DNA of 7,245 nt from an uncultured Prosthecobacter sp. (GCA_937941745.1 CALDGV010000811.1:1-7245); one strand, 5' to 3'. Positions 1 through 7,245 are shown, counted from the stretch's first letter. Numbers and translations are program-made. The notes: generated from the sequence alone by a model not told the origin.

Positions 1-1
1 C

Positions 2-745
2 GTCGGGGGCGGCGGGGTTTTCCAGCAGGTGCTGCTGCATGTAGAGGGCGAGCTGGTCCGGCTGGCGCGGGAACATTTCGGCGAGCTTCAGCAGGTTCAG
101 GAAGAGCATGAGCTGCAGGTTTTCGCGGGCGAGCTTCTTGCCTTCCTGCGAGACCGTCTTGGAGCCGGTGGAGGCCTCGCTGGCCTGATAGATCGTCACC
201 CAGTTGTTCTTCAGGCTGGTGGCCAGGGCGAGGGTGGCGGGAGCCAGGCTGGCCTGATGCGTGGTGGCGGCGTTCAGCAGCGTCTGGAGGTGGCTTTCCA
301 CCTGGTCATCCCGGCAGCTCTGGAAGATGGTGCGGCCCTGCGGCAGGGCCTCCAGCAGGATGGGGGAATCCGCCCCAAAGGCGGCGATGAAGCCGGCTTC
401 CACCCGCTTCACCTCGGCGGGGATGAGGGCGCGGTAGTCGTCCTTGGCCTGCTTGCGCGCCTTGCGCACGCCGAGCCGGCCCTGGTCGTCCGTCACGCAG
501 TCCTCCACCACGCCCAGGGAGCTGGTGGTGGCCGCGATGCGGGCCGTGAGCTCGCCCCCGGGATTGTTCGCGCTCATGCGCTGCAGGTGGTCGGTGGTGA
601 AGGCGACCAGCTCAGCCATGCTGATGCCCGGATCATCAAAGGGGTTTTCCAGGAAGGAGGCCAGGGATCTCATGGTGGTAGGATGGGCATCGGGTGAGTC
701 CCAGCGCACTCCGGAGTCGAAAAAAGCGAAATTCCAGCGTGCCAT
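2..745 (-). CDS. Uncharacterised helical protein, N-terminal part (3' end beyond window)
   Basis: An open minus-strand frame runs from an ATG at 745-743 to the left edge without a stop, giving 248 residues; the C-terminus is outside the window. The nearest in-frame stop upstream is TGA at 835-833, and no other ATG, GTG or TTG lies between it and 745, so 745 is the longest possible start. A second in-frame ATG at 673 would give a protein starting MRSLASF. I prefer 745 because the extra 24 residues begin MARWNFAFFDSGVRWDSP, an aromatic-rich segment with an F-x-D-S-G-x-R-W-D-S-P pattern that I recall, without being able to check, at the start of other Verrucomicrobiota hypothetical proteins. The remainder is rich in Ala, Leu, Gln and Lys, with few glycines after residue 120 and a leucine-rich stretch near residues 210-225, which suggests a helical bundle. 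No signal peptide, membrane segment or catalytic motif is seen. No convincing Shine-Dalgarno precedes either start. It is divergent from the CocE-like gene. Function unknown. Confidence 0.75.
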   Translation of the reverse strand, partial: MARWNFAFFDSGVRWDSPDAHPTTMRSLASFLENPFDDPGISMAELVAFTTDHLQRMSANNPGGELTARIAATTSSLGVVEDCVTDDQGRLGVRKARKQAKDDYRALIPAEVKRVEAGFIAAFGADSPILLEALPQGRTIFQSCRDDQVESHLQTLLNAATTHQASLAPATLALATSLKNNWVTIYQASEASTGSKTVSQEGKKLARENLQLMLFLNLLKLAEMFPRQPDQLALYMQQHLLENPAAPD

Positions 746-780
746 GAGACGGTTGAAGGGTCGATTTTCAGTAACCGCAG

Positions 781-800
781 GCTTTTTAGCGAAAAATGCC
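781..800. other. Imperfect AT-rich inverted repeat upstream of the unknown gene
   Basis: GGC-TTTTT on one side and AAAAA-T-GCC on the other flank the 4-nt centre AGCG. They form an eight-pair stem with one bulged base, about 35 bp upstream of the ATG at 745. It could lie in the 5' leader of the minus-strand gene or be part of its promoter region. The sequence does not decide between a regulatory role and chance. Confidence 0.25.
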
Positions 801-1046
801 CGGCGAAGTCGAGAAAAAGTTAAGCGAAAACCTCAACCCAATCTCAAAACCCTCTTTCTTTGGGCCTGGGCATGGGCTCAGGCCTCCATCCTGACCAAGG
901 TTCACCGCAGGTTTCACCCCCGCCATTTCAGGGGATGCCGAGCCTTTTCCCCGGCGGTTTCAGGCCAAAAAACCCCTTCCCAGGGCTTCCGGAGGGCGGA
1001 ATCGCCCGATGAATCCCCCAAAAACACCTCTCATCAGGCCCAAAAA

Positions 1047-1240
1047 CCGGGGAACTGCCTGGAAAGCCACTGTGGATTTCCCCAACGACCGGGGAACTCT
1101 TTGGAAAGCCCCTGCGATTTCCCCAACGACCGGGGAACTCCTTGGAAAGCCCCTGCGATTTTCCCAACGACCGGGGAACTGTTTGGAAGGCACCTGCCAT
1201 TTTCTCAGCGACCGAGGAACTGTTGGGGAGGCAGCCACAG
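1047..1240. repeat. Tandem array of 41-42 bp repeats with junction hairpins
   Basis: Units begin CCGGGGAACT at 1047, 1089, 1130 and 1171, with a decayed fifth (CCGAGGAACT) at 1212, so the periods are 42, 41, 41 and 41 bp. Units 2 and 3 are nearly identical; units 1 and 4 are more divergent and unit 5 decays after about 20 bp. There are no unique spacers between units. Each junction can form a hairpin with a 7-nt loop: TTCCCC 1078-1083 with GGGGAA 1091-1096; TTCCCC 1119-1124 with GGGGAA 1132-1137; TTTCCC 1160-1165 with GGGGAA 1173-1178 (one T-G pair); TTTCTC 1201-1206 with GAGGAA 1214-1219. A competing stem within most units pairs GGAAA with TTTCC, for example 1061-1065 with 1077-1081. The 41-bp period shifts the reading frame at each unit, which argues against a protein repeat. 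The array ends about 60 bp before the hydrolase start. Role unknown; a dispersed intergenic repeat family or a regulatory leader are possibilities. Confidence 0.9.
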
Positions 1241-1297
1241 GTTCCGACACCCCCTCCAAAGCGGTTAAAACCGGGCTGCGGGTGGCGTTTGCGTTTC

Positions 1298-3085
1298 ATG
1301 CGCCTGATTGCCTGCCTCTTCCTTTTCGCCCTGAGCCTCCATGCTGCGCCGGAGACGGTGATGGTGACGATGCGGGATGGGGTGAAGCTGGCCACGGACA
1401 TCTACAAACCGGCGGGCAGCACGGAGAAGCTGCCGGTGATCCTCACGCGCACGCCTTACAACAAGGCCGGCGCGAAGAAGCAGGGCGAGTACTTCTCGCA
1501 GCATGGCTACATCTTCATCGCGCAGGACACGCGGGGACGCTACGCCAGCGAGGGTGTGTGGCACTGGATGACGGACGACGGCCAGGATGGCGTGGACTGC
1601 GCGAAGTGGATCATCTCGCAGCCTTGGAGCGACGGGCAGATCGGCATGATCGGCACGAGCTACGTCGGCGGCACGCAGCATGCGATGGCGCTGGAGAAGG
1701 CGCCGGGGCTGGCCACGGTGATCCCGGTGGATGCGGTGTCGAACTGCGGCGTGCAGTCCATGCGCAACGCGGGCGCCTTTGAGATGCGCTTCTGGAACTG
1801 GATCATGCTCAACGGCGGCAAGGGCAGCAACGCGGCGCAGGATCCGGCCACCGAGGCCGTGCTGAAGGAGATGGCGGACAACCGCTTTCATTATCTGGCC
1901 AACCTGCCGCTGCGTCCGGGCCTCACGCCGCTGAAGCTTGCGCCGGAATACGAGGACTGGCTCGTCAAAGCCATGCGCCACGGCACCAACGATGCCTTCT
2001 GGCGGCAGAACAACATCCTCGACCATGCCGCAGACTACAAAGACATGCCGGTGCTGCTCGTCGGCGGCTGGTATGACTCCTGGGCGGGCAACACAACGGC
2101 GAACTTCCGTGCGCTGACGCCGGTGCTGAAGAGCGCGGTGCACCTCATCATGGGCCCGTGGATTCATGGTCAGCAGGCGAAGAGCACGCACGGCATGACC
2201 GACTTCGGCCCGGAGGCGGCGATTGCGGATGAACTCGCCTGGCGCACGAGCTGGTATGACCACGTCATGAAGGGCAAGCCGAGCCCCTTTGCCAAAAAGG
2301 TGCGCTACTTCACCATGGGCACCGGCGATGGTCACAAGACGCCCGAGGGAAAACTCTTCCACGGCGGTCAGTGGCATGAGACCGACACCTGGCCGCCCGC
2401 AGGCACGGAAAGCACGCGGTTCTACCTCGGCGGCGATGGCGTGCTCTCGACGCAAAAGCAGTCCGGCAGCTCCAGCTACACCTTTGACCCGAAGAACCCC
2501 GTGCCGACCATCGGCGGGAACATCTCCAGCGGCGATGGCATCATGCTGCAAGGCGCGTGGGACCAGCGCGGCGGCCCGCATGTGTGGAACTGGCCGCAGC
2601 CGCTGCCTCTCTCGGCCCGCAACGACGTGCTCGTCTTCCAAACCGCGCCGCTGGAGAACGATCTCGAGGTTACGGGCGAGCTCGAAGTGAAGCTGTGGGT
2701 CTCCTCCGACTGCGTGGACACGGACTTCACCGCGAAGCTCATCGACGTGCATCCTGCCAGCGCCGACTGGCCCGGCGGTTTCGACCTCAACATCGCCGAC
2801 GGCATCTGCCGCGCCCGCTTCCGCGATTCACTCAAAGAGGAGAAGCTCATGAAGCCCGGCGAGATCTACCCGCTGACCATCCGGCTGTATCCCACGAGCA
2901 ATGTCTTCAAAAAAGGCCATCGCATCCGCGTGGACATCAGCAGCAGCAATTTCCCGCGTTTCGACGTGAACCCGAACACGGGCGAACCGCTGCAGCAGCA
3001 TCGCCGCACGAAGAGTGCACTCAACACCATCCATCACGATGCCGGGCATCCCTCGCACATCGTGCTGCCGGTGATGAAGCGGTGA
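1298..3085 (+). CDS. Secreted CocE/NonD family (peptidase S15-type) alpha/beta hydrolase
   Basis: A 595-residue protein of the CocE/NonD family, serine hydrolases including cocaine esterase, glutaryl-7-ACA acylase and X-Pro dipeptidyl-peptidase relatives; CocE itself is about 570 residues. I chose ATG 1298 because it begins a signal peptide (MRLIACLFLFALSLHA, cleavage probably near residues 16-17) directly followed by the family's N-terminal strand, VMVTMRDGVKLATDIYKP. The same frame is open back to 1142, but that part lies in the repeat array. The catalytic domain covers about residues 20-330: nucleophile Ser121 in GTSYVG, Asp260 in GGWYDSW, His290 in GPWIHG, and the QDTRGRYASEG segment typical of the family near 76-86. 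A helical cap lies at about 160-245. The C-terminal jelly-roll domain (about 370-590) has DVLVFQTAPLENDLEVTG and SSNFPRFDVNPNTG. All triad residues are present, so it is probably active outside the cytoplasm. The substrate (ester, amide or acyl-peptide) cannot be read from sequence. Shine-Dalgarno is weak (GGTGG about 12 bases before the start). The permease gene follows after 67 bp. Confidence 0.93.
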   Translation: MRLIACLFLFALSLHAAPETVMVTMRDGVKLATDIYKPAGSTEKLPVILTRTPYNKAGAKKQGEYFSQHGYIFIAQDTRGRYASEGVWHWMTDDGQDGVDCAKWIISQPWSDGQIGMIGTSYVGGTQHAMALEKAPGLATVIPVDAVSNCGVQSMRNAGAFEMRFWNWIMLNGGKGSNAAQDPATEAVLKEMADNRFHYLANLPLRPGLTPLKLAPEYEDWLVKAMRHGTNDAFWRQNNILDHAADYKDMPVLLVGGWYDSWAGNTTANFRALTPVLKSAVHLIMGPWIHGQQAKSTHGMTDFGPEAAIADELAWRTSWYDHVMKGKPSPFAKKVRYFTMGTGDGHKTPEGKLFHGGQWHETDTWPPAGTESTRFYLGGDGVLSTQKQSGSSSYTFDPKNPVPTIGGNISSGDGIMLQGAWDQRGGPHVWNWPQPLPLSARNDVLVFQTAPLENDLEVTGELEVKLWVSSDCVDTDFTAKLIDVHPASADWPGGFDLNIADGICRARFRDSLKEEKLMKPGEIYPLTIRLYPTSNVFKKGHRIRVDISSSNFPRFDVNPNTGEPLQQHRRTKSALNTIHHDAGHPSHIVLPVMKR

Positions 3086-3088
3086 GGG

Positions 3089-3105
3089 CAAAAGCGCGGC
3101 TTTTG
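3089..3105 (+). terminator. Short inverted repeat after the hydrolase gene, possible weak terminator
   Basis: CAAAAGC (3089-3095) and GCTTTTG (3099-3105) form a perfect 7-bp stem with a GCG loop, three bases after the hydrolase stop. It is AU-rich and not followed by a T-run, so it would be a weak intrinsic terminator at best. It could instead protect an mRNA end or mark a processing site within an operon. Confidence 0.35.
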
Positions 3106-3137
3106 TGCTTTCAGGCGGCGGCGGATCTGGCTAGCAC

Positions 3138-3153
3138 TGGCAGGCAACTGCCA
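3138..3153 (+). promoter_or_regulatory. GNRA-loop hairpin covering the permease start site
   Basis: TGGCAG (3138-3143) pairs with CTGCCA (3148-3153) around a GCAA tetraloop; the last base of the stem is the A of the start codon at 3153. The 5' arm and loop (GGCAGG) occupy the position expected for a ribosome binding site. In mRNA this would lower access to the start. Regulation is inference; only the pairing is seen. Confidence 0.4.
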
Positions 3154-4580
3154 TGGCCCAAGCTTCCCCTGCCCTCACGGATTTTTCAGACCGGCTGTCG
3201 CCCATGGTGGTGAAGGAGCTGCGCCAGGGGCTGCGCACGCGGGCCTTCACGGGGACGCTGCTGCTGCTGCATCTGGGGCTGATCCTGATCACGCTGATGG
3301 CGGGCGCGGCGGGGAACGTGGAGGACACGCGCTGGATGTATGACGGCATCGCGACGGTGACGCTGTGCCTGGTGCTGCCGTTCCGGGTTTCCAACGCCAT
3401 CTCGGAGGAGGTGAAGCTGAACACGCTGGACATGCTGATGCTGACGCGGCTTTCCAGCGGCCGCATCGTCTTTGGCAAATGGGCGGCGGTGGCGGTGCAG
3501 TCGCTGCTGATCGCCGTGAGCCTGCTGCCCTACCTCGTGGCGCGCTATGTGCTAGGCGGCCTGGAGCTGGGCACGGAGCTGCTGATGCTGGGCTCGAAAT
3601 GGCTGGCGGGCATCCTTTTTGCCGCCCTTCTGGTGATGCTCTCGACCCTGCGGCAGGCCTGGCTGCGGATGATCCTGACGGCGGTGCCGGTGTTCTTCGG
3701 GATGATCGGGGTGTCGGGCTACTTCATGTTCTTCCTGATGAGCCGCGCCTCGGGCGGTGGCACGCCCCCCTGGGGAGGCGCGCCGGTGGAAGGGTGGATG
3801 ATCGCGCTCGGGCTGCTGTTCAGCGCCTGGATCATCTGTGCCTGCCTGAGCCTGGCGGCCTCACGCATCGCCCCGCCTGCGGAGCCGCTGGCCTGGCTGA
3901 AACGCCTGGTGAACCTGGCCATGTTCCTGACGCTGCTGCTGGTCTTTGCCGCCACGAGGAACCCGAGCGTGCTCGCCATGGCCTCGGTGGTGATCGCTTT
4001 CCTGAGCCTGGACGTGCTCACGGAGACCTTGAATGACGTGCCCTCGGCCTATGCCGGCTTTTACCGCCGGGGCTGGCTGGGAAGGCTGGCGATGCCGTTC
4101 CTGGCTCCCGGCTGGGCCTCGGGCTTCTGGGTCACGCTGGCAGGCACGCTGCTGATGGCGGGCGCCAGTGCCAGCACCGGCGGCTTCTCAGATGCCGCCC
4201 AGGTGTTGCTGACGGCCTGCACCGCCTGGATGATCAGCGTGCTGTTTCAGCTCCTGCCCACGCGGCATTCGCCCGATCCGCTGCCGGTCTTCCTGGTGAT
4301 GGTAGTGCTGCTCTACCTGCTGGCGGGCATGGTTTCCGGCGCGGCGGTGCTGCTGGCCAGGACCTCCGGAGGCATCCCGTGGATGCTCGCCGCCTTTCCC
4401 CCGGCTGCGCTGCTCGGCTGGAATGCCGTGACCGGGACTTCCGCACGTGAGTCGTTCCTGCAGACCTCGCTGCTGGCCGGCAGCCTCTGGCCCCTGCTGC
4501 ATGCCATCTGGGCGCTGCGTGCCTGGAAAAGGCTGCAGCCGGTGCGGCAGGAGGCGCAGCAGCTCGCAGCGGAACCCTGA
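3153..4580 (+). CDS. ABC-2-type transporter permease-like membrane protein, no ATPase adjacent
   Basis: A 475-residue polytopic inner-membrane protein. The N-terminus has SPMVVKELRQGLRTRAF (residues 16-32), the cytoplasmic entry sequence (N/SP-x-VVKELRQ) seen in ABC-2 permeases of planctomycetes and Verrucomicrobiota. Residues 85-110 carry the usual permease segment: an acidic start (EE), then LDMLMLTRLSSGRIVFGKW, the link between the second and third membrane spans. Hydrophobic segments lie near residues 33-53, 65-80, 111-132, 144-165, 172-196, 214-238, 252-268, 272-290, 322-340, 349-367, 377-402, 408-424 and 436-456. That is 10-13 spans, about twice the six of a basic ABC-2 permease, so it may be a fused or duplicated form. 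The C-terminus (457-475) is charged and cytoplasmic. Cargo is unknown and it carries no nucleotide-binding domain. The expected ATPase gene is on neither side; it could lie elsewhere. The start at 3153 sits inside a hairpin; Met18 would give a shorter form but would remove the first part of the entry motif. Confidence 0.75.
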   Translation: MAQASPALTDFSDRLSPMVVKELRQGLRTRAFTGTLLLLHLGLILITLMAGAAGNVEDTRWMYDGIATVTLCLVLPFRVSNAISEEVKLNTLDMLMLTRLSSGRIVFGKWAAVAVQSLLIAVSLLPYLVARYVLGGLELGTELLMLGSKWLAGILFAALLVMLSTLRQAWLRMILTAVPVFFGMIGVSGYFMFFLMSRASGGGTPPWGGAPVEGWMIALGLLFSAWIICACLSLAASRIAPPAEPLAWLKRLVNLAMFLTLLLVFAATRNPSVLAMASVVIAFLSLDVLTETLNDVPSAYAGFYRRGWLGRLAMPFLAPGWASGFWVTLAGTLLMAGASASTGGFSDAAQVLLTACTAWMISVLFQLLPTRHSPDPLPVFLVMVVLLYLLAGMVSGAAVLLARTSGGIPWMLAAFPPAALLGWNAVTGTSARESFLQTSLLAGSLWPLLHAIWALRAWKRLQPVRQEAQQLAAEP

Positions 4581-4583
4581 TTT

Positions 4584-4599
4584 CAGGCTGGCCAGCCTG
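4584..4599. promoter_or_regulatory. Perfect 16-bp palindrome between permease and glpK
   Basis: CAGGCTGGCCAGCCTG is a perfect palindrome lying 3 bp after the permease stop and 33 bp before the glpK start. As DNA it could be an operator for a dimeric regulator. As RNA it gives a 6-bp stem with a GGCC loop. It does not resemble the AT-rich GlpR operator of enteric bacteria. No T-run follows, so it would not be a classical terminator. Confidence 0.4.
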
Positions 4600-4632
4600 G
4601 GCGGGATATGAACAATCCAGGCACTCACCGCC

Positions 4633-6111
<1,479 letters not shown>

Positions 6112-6118
6112 CCTGCCA

Positions 6119-6140
6119 TGGGAGGCTGCAAAGCCTCCCA
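6119..6140. terminator. Probable bidirectional terminator between convergent genes
   Basis: TGGGAGGCT (6119-6127) pairs perfectly with AGCCTCCCA (6132-6140) around a GCAA tetraloop, a 9-bp GC-rich stem starting 7 bp after the glpK stop. It lies between glpK and the minus-strand hydrolase, where both transcripts must end. No T-run follows on either strand, so it departs from the textbook form. A 3'-end-protecting stem is the alternative. Confidence 0.7.
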
Positions 6141-6155
6141 CGCCCAGAATCCTTC

Positions 6156-6169
6156 AGGCTCGGAAGCCT
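6156..6169. terminator. Second small hairpin overlapping the stop of the minus-strand hydrolase
   Basis: AGGCT (6156-6160) and AGCCT (6165-6169) form a 5-bp stem with loop CGGA; the right arm includes the last base of the hydrolase stop codon (6171-6169 on the minus strand). It repeats the arms of the stronger hairpin at 6119-6140 and may add to minus-strand termination. Short enough to be chance. Confidence 0.35.
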
Positions 6170-7245
6170 CACTTCCGCCACTGCCAGCCTTCATCAAAGA
6201 AGCCGGCATCAGCGATGCCGCCCGGAGCGCGGCTTGTCTTCGGCTTGGCAAGGTCCACCACAGCCCAGTCGGGCAGCTTGGCCACCTGACGAGCGTTGTT
6301 CAGGTAGTCGTATTCACGGTAGGTGAAGCTGCTGTTGATCACGACATAGCGCTTCGGATTCAGCGGGTTCGGGTAGATGAGGACCGGCGCATGCGTGGCC
6401 GCATCATAGGTTTTGCCGTTCGCGGTGAGCTTGCCATCCGCCCACTGGATGGGAAGCTTGGCGATGATGCGGGCCAGCACGGCATTGCTCTTCGGATCGC
6501 CCCAGAGGACGAGGTTGCTGGCGGCGATATCCGCATCGGTGATGCTCTTGTCGTCCTTGGCGGGCACATCGCCGCGGAATTGACGACGCCACTCGAACAC
6601 CGCGCGGTCCATTTCCGCCTTCGTCCATGAAGCGACCTTGTCATTCAGCGCCGCACCCGTGGGTTTGACGAACAGGAAGCTGTCCATGAACGCATCGTCA
6701 ATGGGCCCGGAGAGGCCGTGCTGCTTGACGAGCCTGCCTTCTTCATGCGCCGTGAGCGCCTGCTGCCACTTGCCGCCGCTGCGGCGAAGGTGCACCACCC
6801 AGGAACGGTCCGTCTTCGGGCGGACGACTTCAAGCGGGGCCCCATCAATCTTGACCAGGGGCTTTTCACGCACGCTGAGTGGGCAGTGCCCGGCAGGCAT
6901 GGCGATCGTCAGCGCCGTGATGTTCTGGGTCTTGAGGGTCACTTCGGCATCACCCGTGATTTCTGCATGAACGCGGGCGCGCTCCCAGTGCTTCTCGAGC
7001 TCGTCCACCGTGATCCAGTGCATCTTGTTGTAGCGCAGGAACCAGGTGGTGAAGTGAATCTCCCGCGGCGTGCGGTCACGCCCCACGGCGGCGATGGCGG
7101 CCAGGCGCTTCTCAATCTCCACCAGCGAATCCGGATGGATCTTGTGCGCGGTCTGCGGACCAATGATGTGCGTGAGCTCGATGTTCTCCATCCGGAGATG
7201 GCGCTCCATGATGTCAGCCGCCTGCTTCTGCTTATCAATCTCGCC
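6169..7245 (-). CDS. Prolyl-oligopeptidase/esterase-type alpha/beta hydrolase, C-terminal part (5' end beyond window)
   Basis: The frame is open from the right edge to TGA at 6171-6169, giving 358 residues. The ATG at 7209 is internal: 12 further in-frame codons precede it and the text before and after reads as one helix, so the true start lies outside. The protein looks like the C-terminal part of the large (typically 700-900 residue) prolyl-oligopeptidase-family/alpha-beta-hydrolase proteins common in planctomycetes and Verrucomicrobiota. Residues 23-40 (ELTHIIGPQTAHKIHPDS) fit the end of the hydrolase fold, with His34 as the likely catalytic base; the nucleophile Ser and acid Asp would be upstream of the window. 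After a beta-rich stretch (about 62-155) comes a second conserved region: GLSGPIDDAFMDSFLFVKPTG (177-197, given in part), SNLVLWGDPKSNAVLARI (243-260) and APVLIYPNPLNPKRYVVIN (286-304). Export and substrate cannot be judged without the N-terminus. Family placement is from recalled patterns, not a search. It converges on glpK with a 57-bp gap. Confidence 0.8.
   Translation of the reverse strand, partial: GEIDKQKQAADIMERHLRMENIELTHIIGPQTAHKIHPDSLVEIEKRLAAIAAVGRDRTPREIHFTTWFLRYNKMHWITVDELEKHWERARVHAEITGDAEVTLKTQNITALTIAMPAGHCPLSVREKPLVKIDGAPLEVVRPKTDRSWVVHLRRSGGKWQQALTAHEEGRLVKQHGLSGPIDDAFMDSFLFVKPTGAALNDKVASWTKAEMDRAVFEWRRQFRGDVPAKDDKSITDADIAASNLVLWGDPKSNAVLARIIAKLPIQWADGKLTANGKTYDAATHAPVLIYPNPLNPKRYVVINSSFTYREYDYLNNARQVAKLPDWAVVDLAKPKTSRAPGGIADAGFFDEGWQWRK

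Larger units (their letters stand above)
746..1297. other. Divergent intergenic region without a gene
   Basis: About 550 bp separate the 5' ends of the minus-strand unknown gene and the plus-strand hydrolase, so promoters for both should lie here. The left part (about 746-860) is the most AT-rich stretch of the window, with A/T runs such as those at 782-787 and 811-830. The middle (about 860-1046) holds several small inverted repeats: GGCCTG (863-868) with CAGGCC (879-884), and GGGCG (994-998) with CGCCC (1003-1007). The right part (1047-1240) is a tandem repeat array. Frames open across this region lack protein-like composition and owe their length to repeat units with no stop codon in any frame. 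I see no convincing sigma-70 promoter on either strand. Confidence 0.7.

Noticed and set aside
29..697. Plus-strand open frame (222 codons) opposite the unknown gene
   Set aside because: Gly/Gln/Ala-rich shadow; the minus-strand frame has more protein-like composition and a sensible start.
831..848. Minus-strand sigma-70 promoter with TTGAGA as -35
   Set aside because: With an 18-bp spacer the matching -10 would be TTAACT, only three of six consensus bases, so it was not listed as a promoter.
1047..1240. Possible CRISPR array
   Set aside because: Units abut directly with no unique spacers, they diverge along the array, and no cas gene is present.
1142..1297. Upstream extension of the CocE-like gene to an ATG at 1142
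   Set aside because: The added residues come from the repeat array and would bury a clean signal peptide that begins at 1298.
1298..1350. Lipoprotein signal (LIAC) in the CocE-like protein
   Set aside because: The cysteine is residue 6, before the hydrophobic core, which is too early for lipoprotein cleavage; an ordinary signal peptide fits better.
928..1401. Minus-strand open frames (928-1401 and 960-1259) as a small repeat protein
   Set aside because: They cross stop-free 41-bp repeats whose length is not a multiple of three, so the amino-acid repeat changes frame at each unit. One of them also overlaps the signal peptide region of the hydrolase gene.
1265..2752. Long minus-strand open frame (495 codons) opposite the hydrolase
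   Set aside because: It is antisense to a gene with a complete catalytic triad. The His/Arg/Ala-rich translation has no recognisable domain and is typical of the shadow frame of a GC-rich gene.

Overview
The window is GC-rich bacterial chromosome (roughly 60-65% GC by eye). It most resembles a Verrucomicrobiota genome of the Prosthecobacter/Verrucomicrobium kind. That placement is inference: it rests on the style of the proteins (a lineage-type uncharacterised protein beginning MARWNFAFFDSGVRWDSP, a large orphan ABC-2-like permease, secreted alpha/beta hydrolases), on weak Shine-Dalgarno sequences, and on memory of similar proteins. No rRNA or other marker gene is present to confirm it.

Layout. 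(1) Positions 2-745, minus strand: the N-terminal 248 residues of an uncharacterised, mostly helical protein that runs off the left edge. (2) Positions 746-1297: a gene-free divergent intergenic region of about 550 bp. Its right half holds a tandem array of four full 41-42 bp units plus a decayed fifth, each junction able to form a 6-bp hairpin. (3) Positions 1298-3085, plus strand: a secreted CocE/NonD (peptidase S15-type) hydrolase with a complete Ser-Asp-His triad. (4) Positions 3153-4580, plus: a polytopic ABC-2-type permease-like protein with no ATPase gene beside it. (5) Positions 4633-6111, plus: glycerol kinase, glpK. (6) Positions 6169-7245, minus and convergent with glpK: the C-terminal 358 residues of a large prolyl-oligopeptidase/esterase-type alpha/beta hydrolase that runs off the right edge. 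The glpK-hydrolase gap holds a 9-bp GNRA-loop hairpin that probably ends transcription.

How the genes work together. The three plus-strand genes are collinear with gaps of 67 and 52 bp and could be co-transcribed, but each gap contains an inverted repeat, so separate control is also possible. No clear pathway joins them. GlpK feeds glycerol into glycerol-3-phosphate in the cytoplasm, the CocE-like enzyme cleaves an unknown ester or amide outside the cytoplasm, and the permease's cargo is unknown. No glpF, glpD or glpR is present.

I see no complete new multi-gene system. The least explained elements are the stop-free 41-bp repeat array with one apparently compensatory stem change, and a recurring small hairpin (arms AGGCT/AGCCT, 4-nt loop) found before and after glpK. 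No tRNA, rRNA, insertion sequence, CRISPR array or phage gene was recognised.
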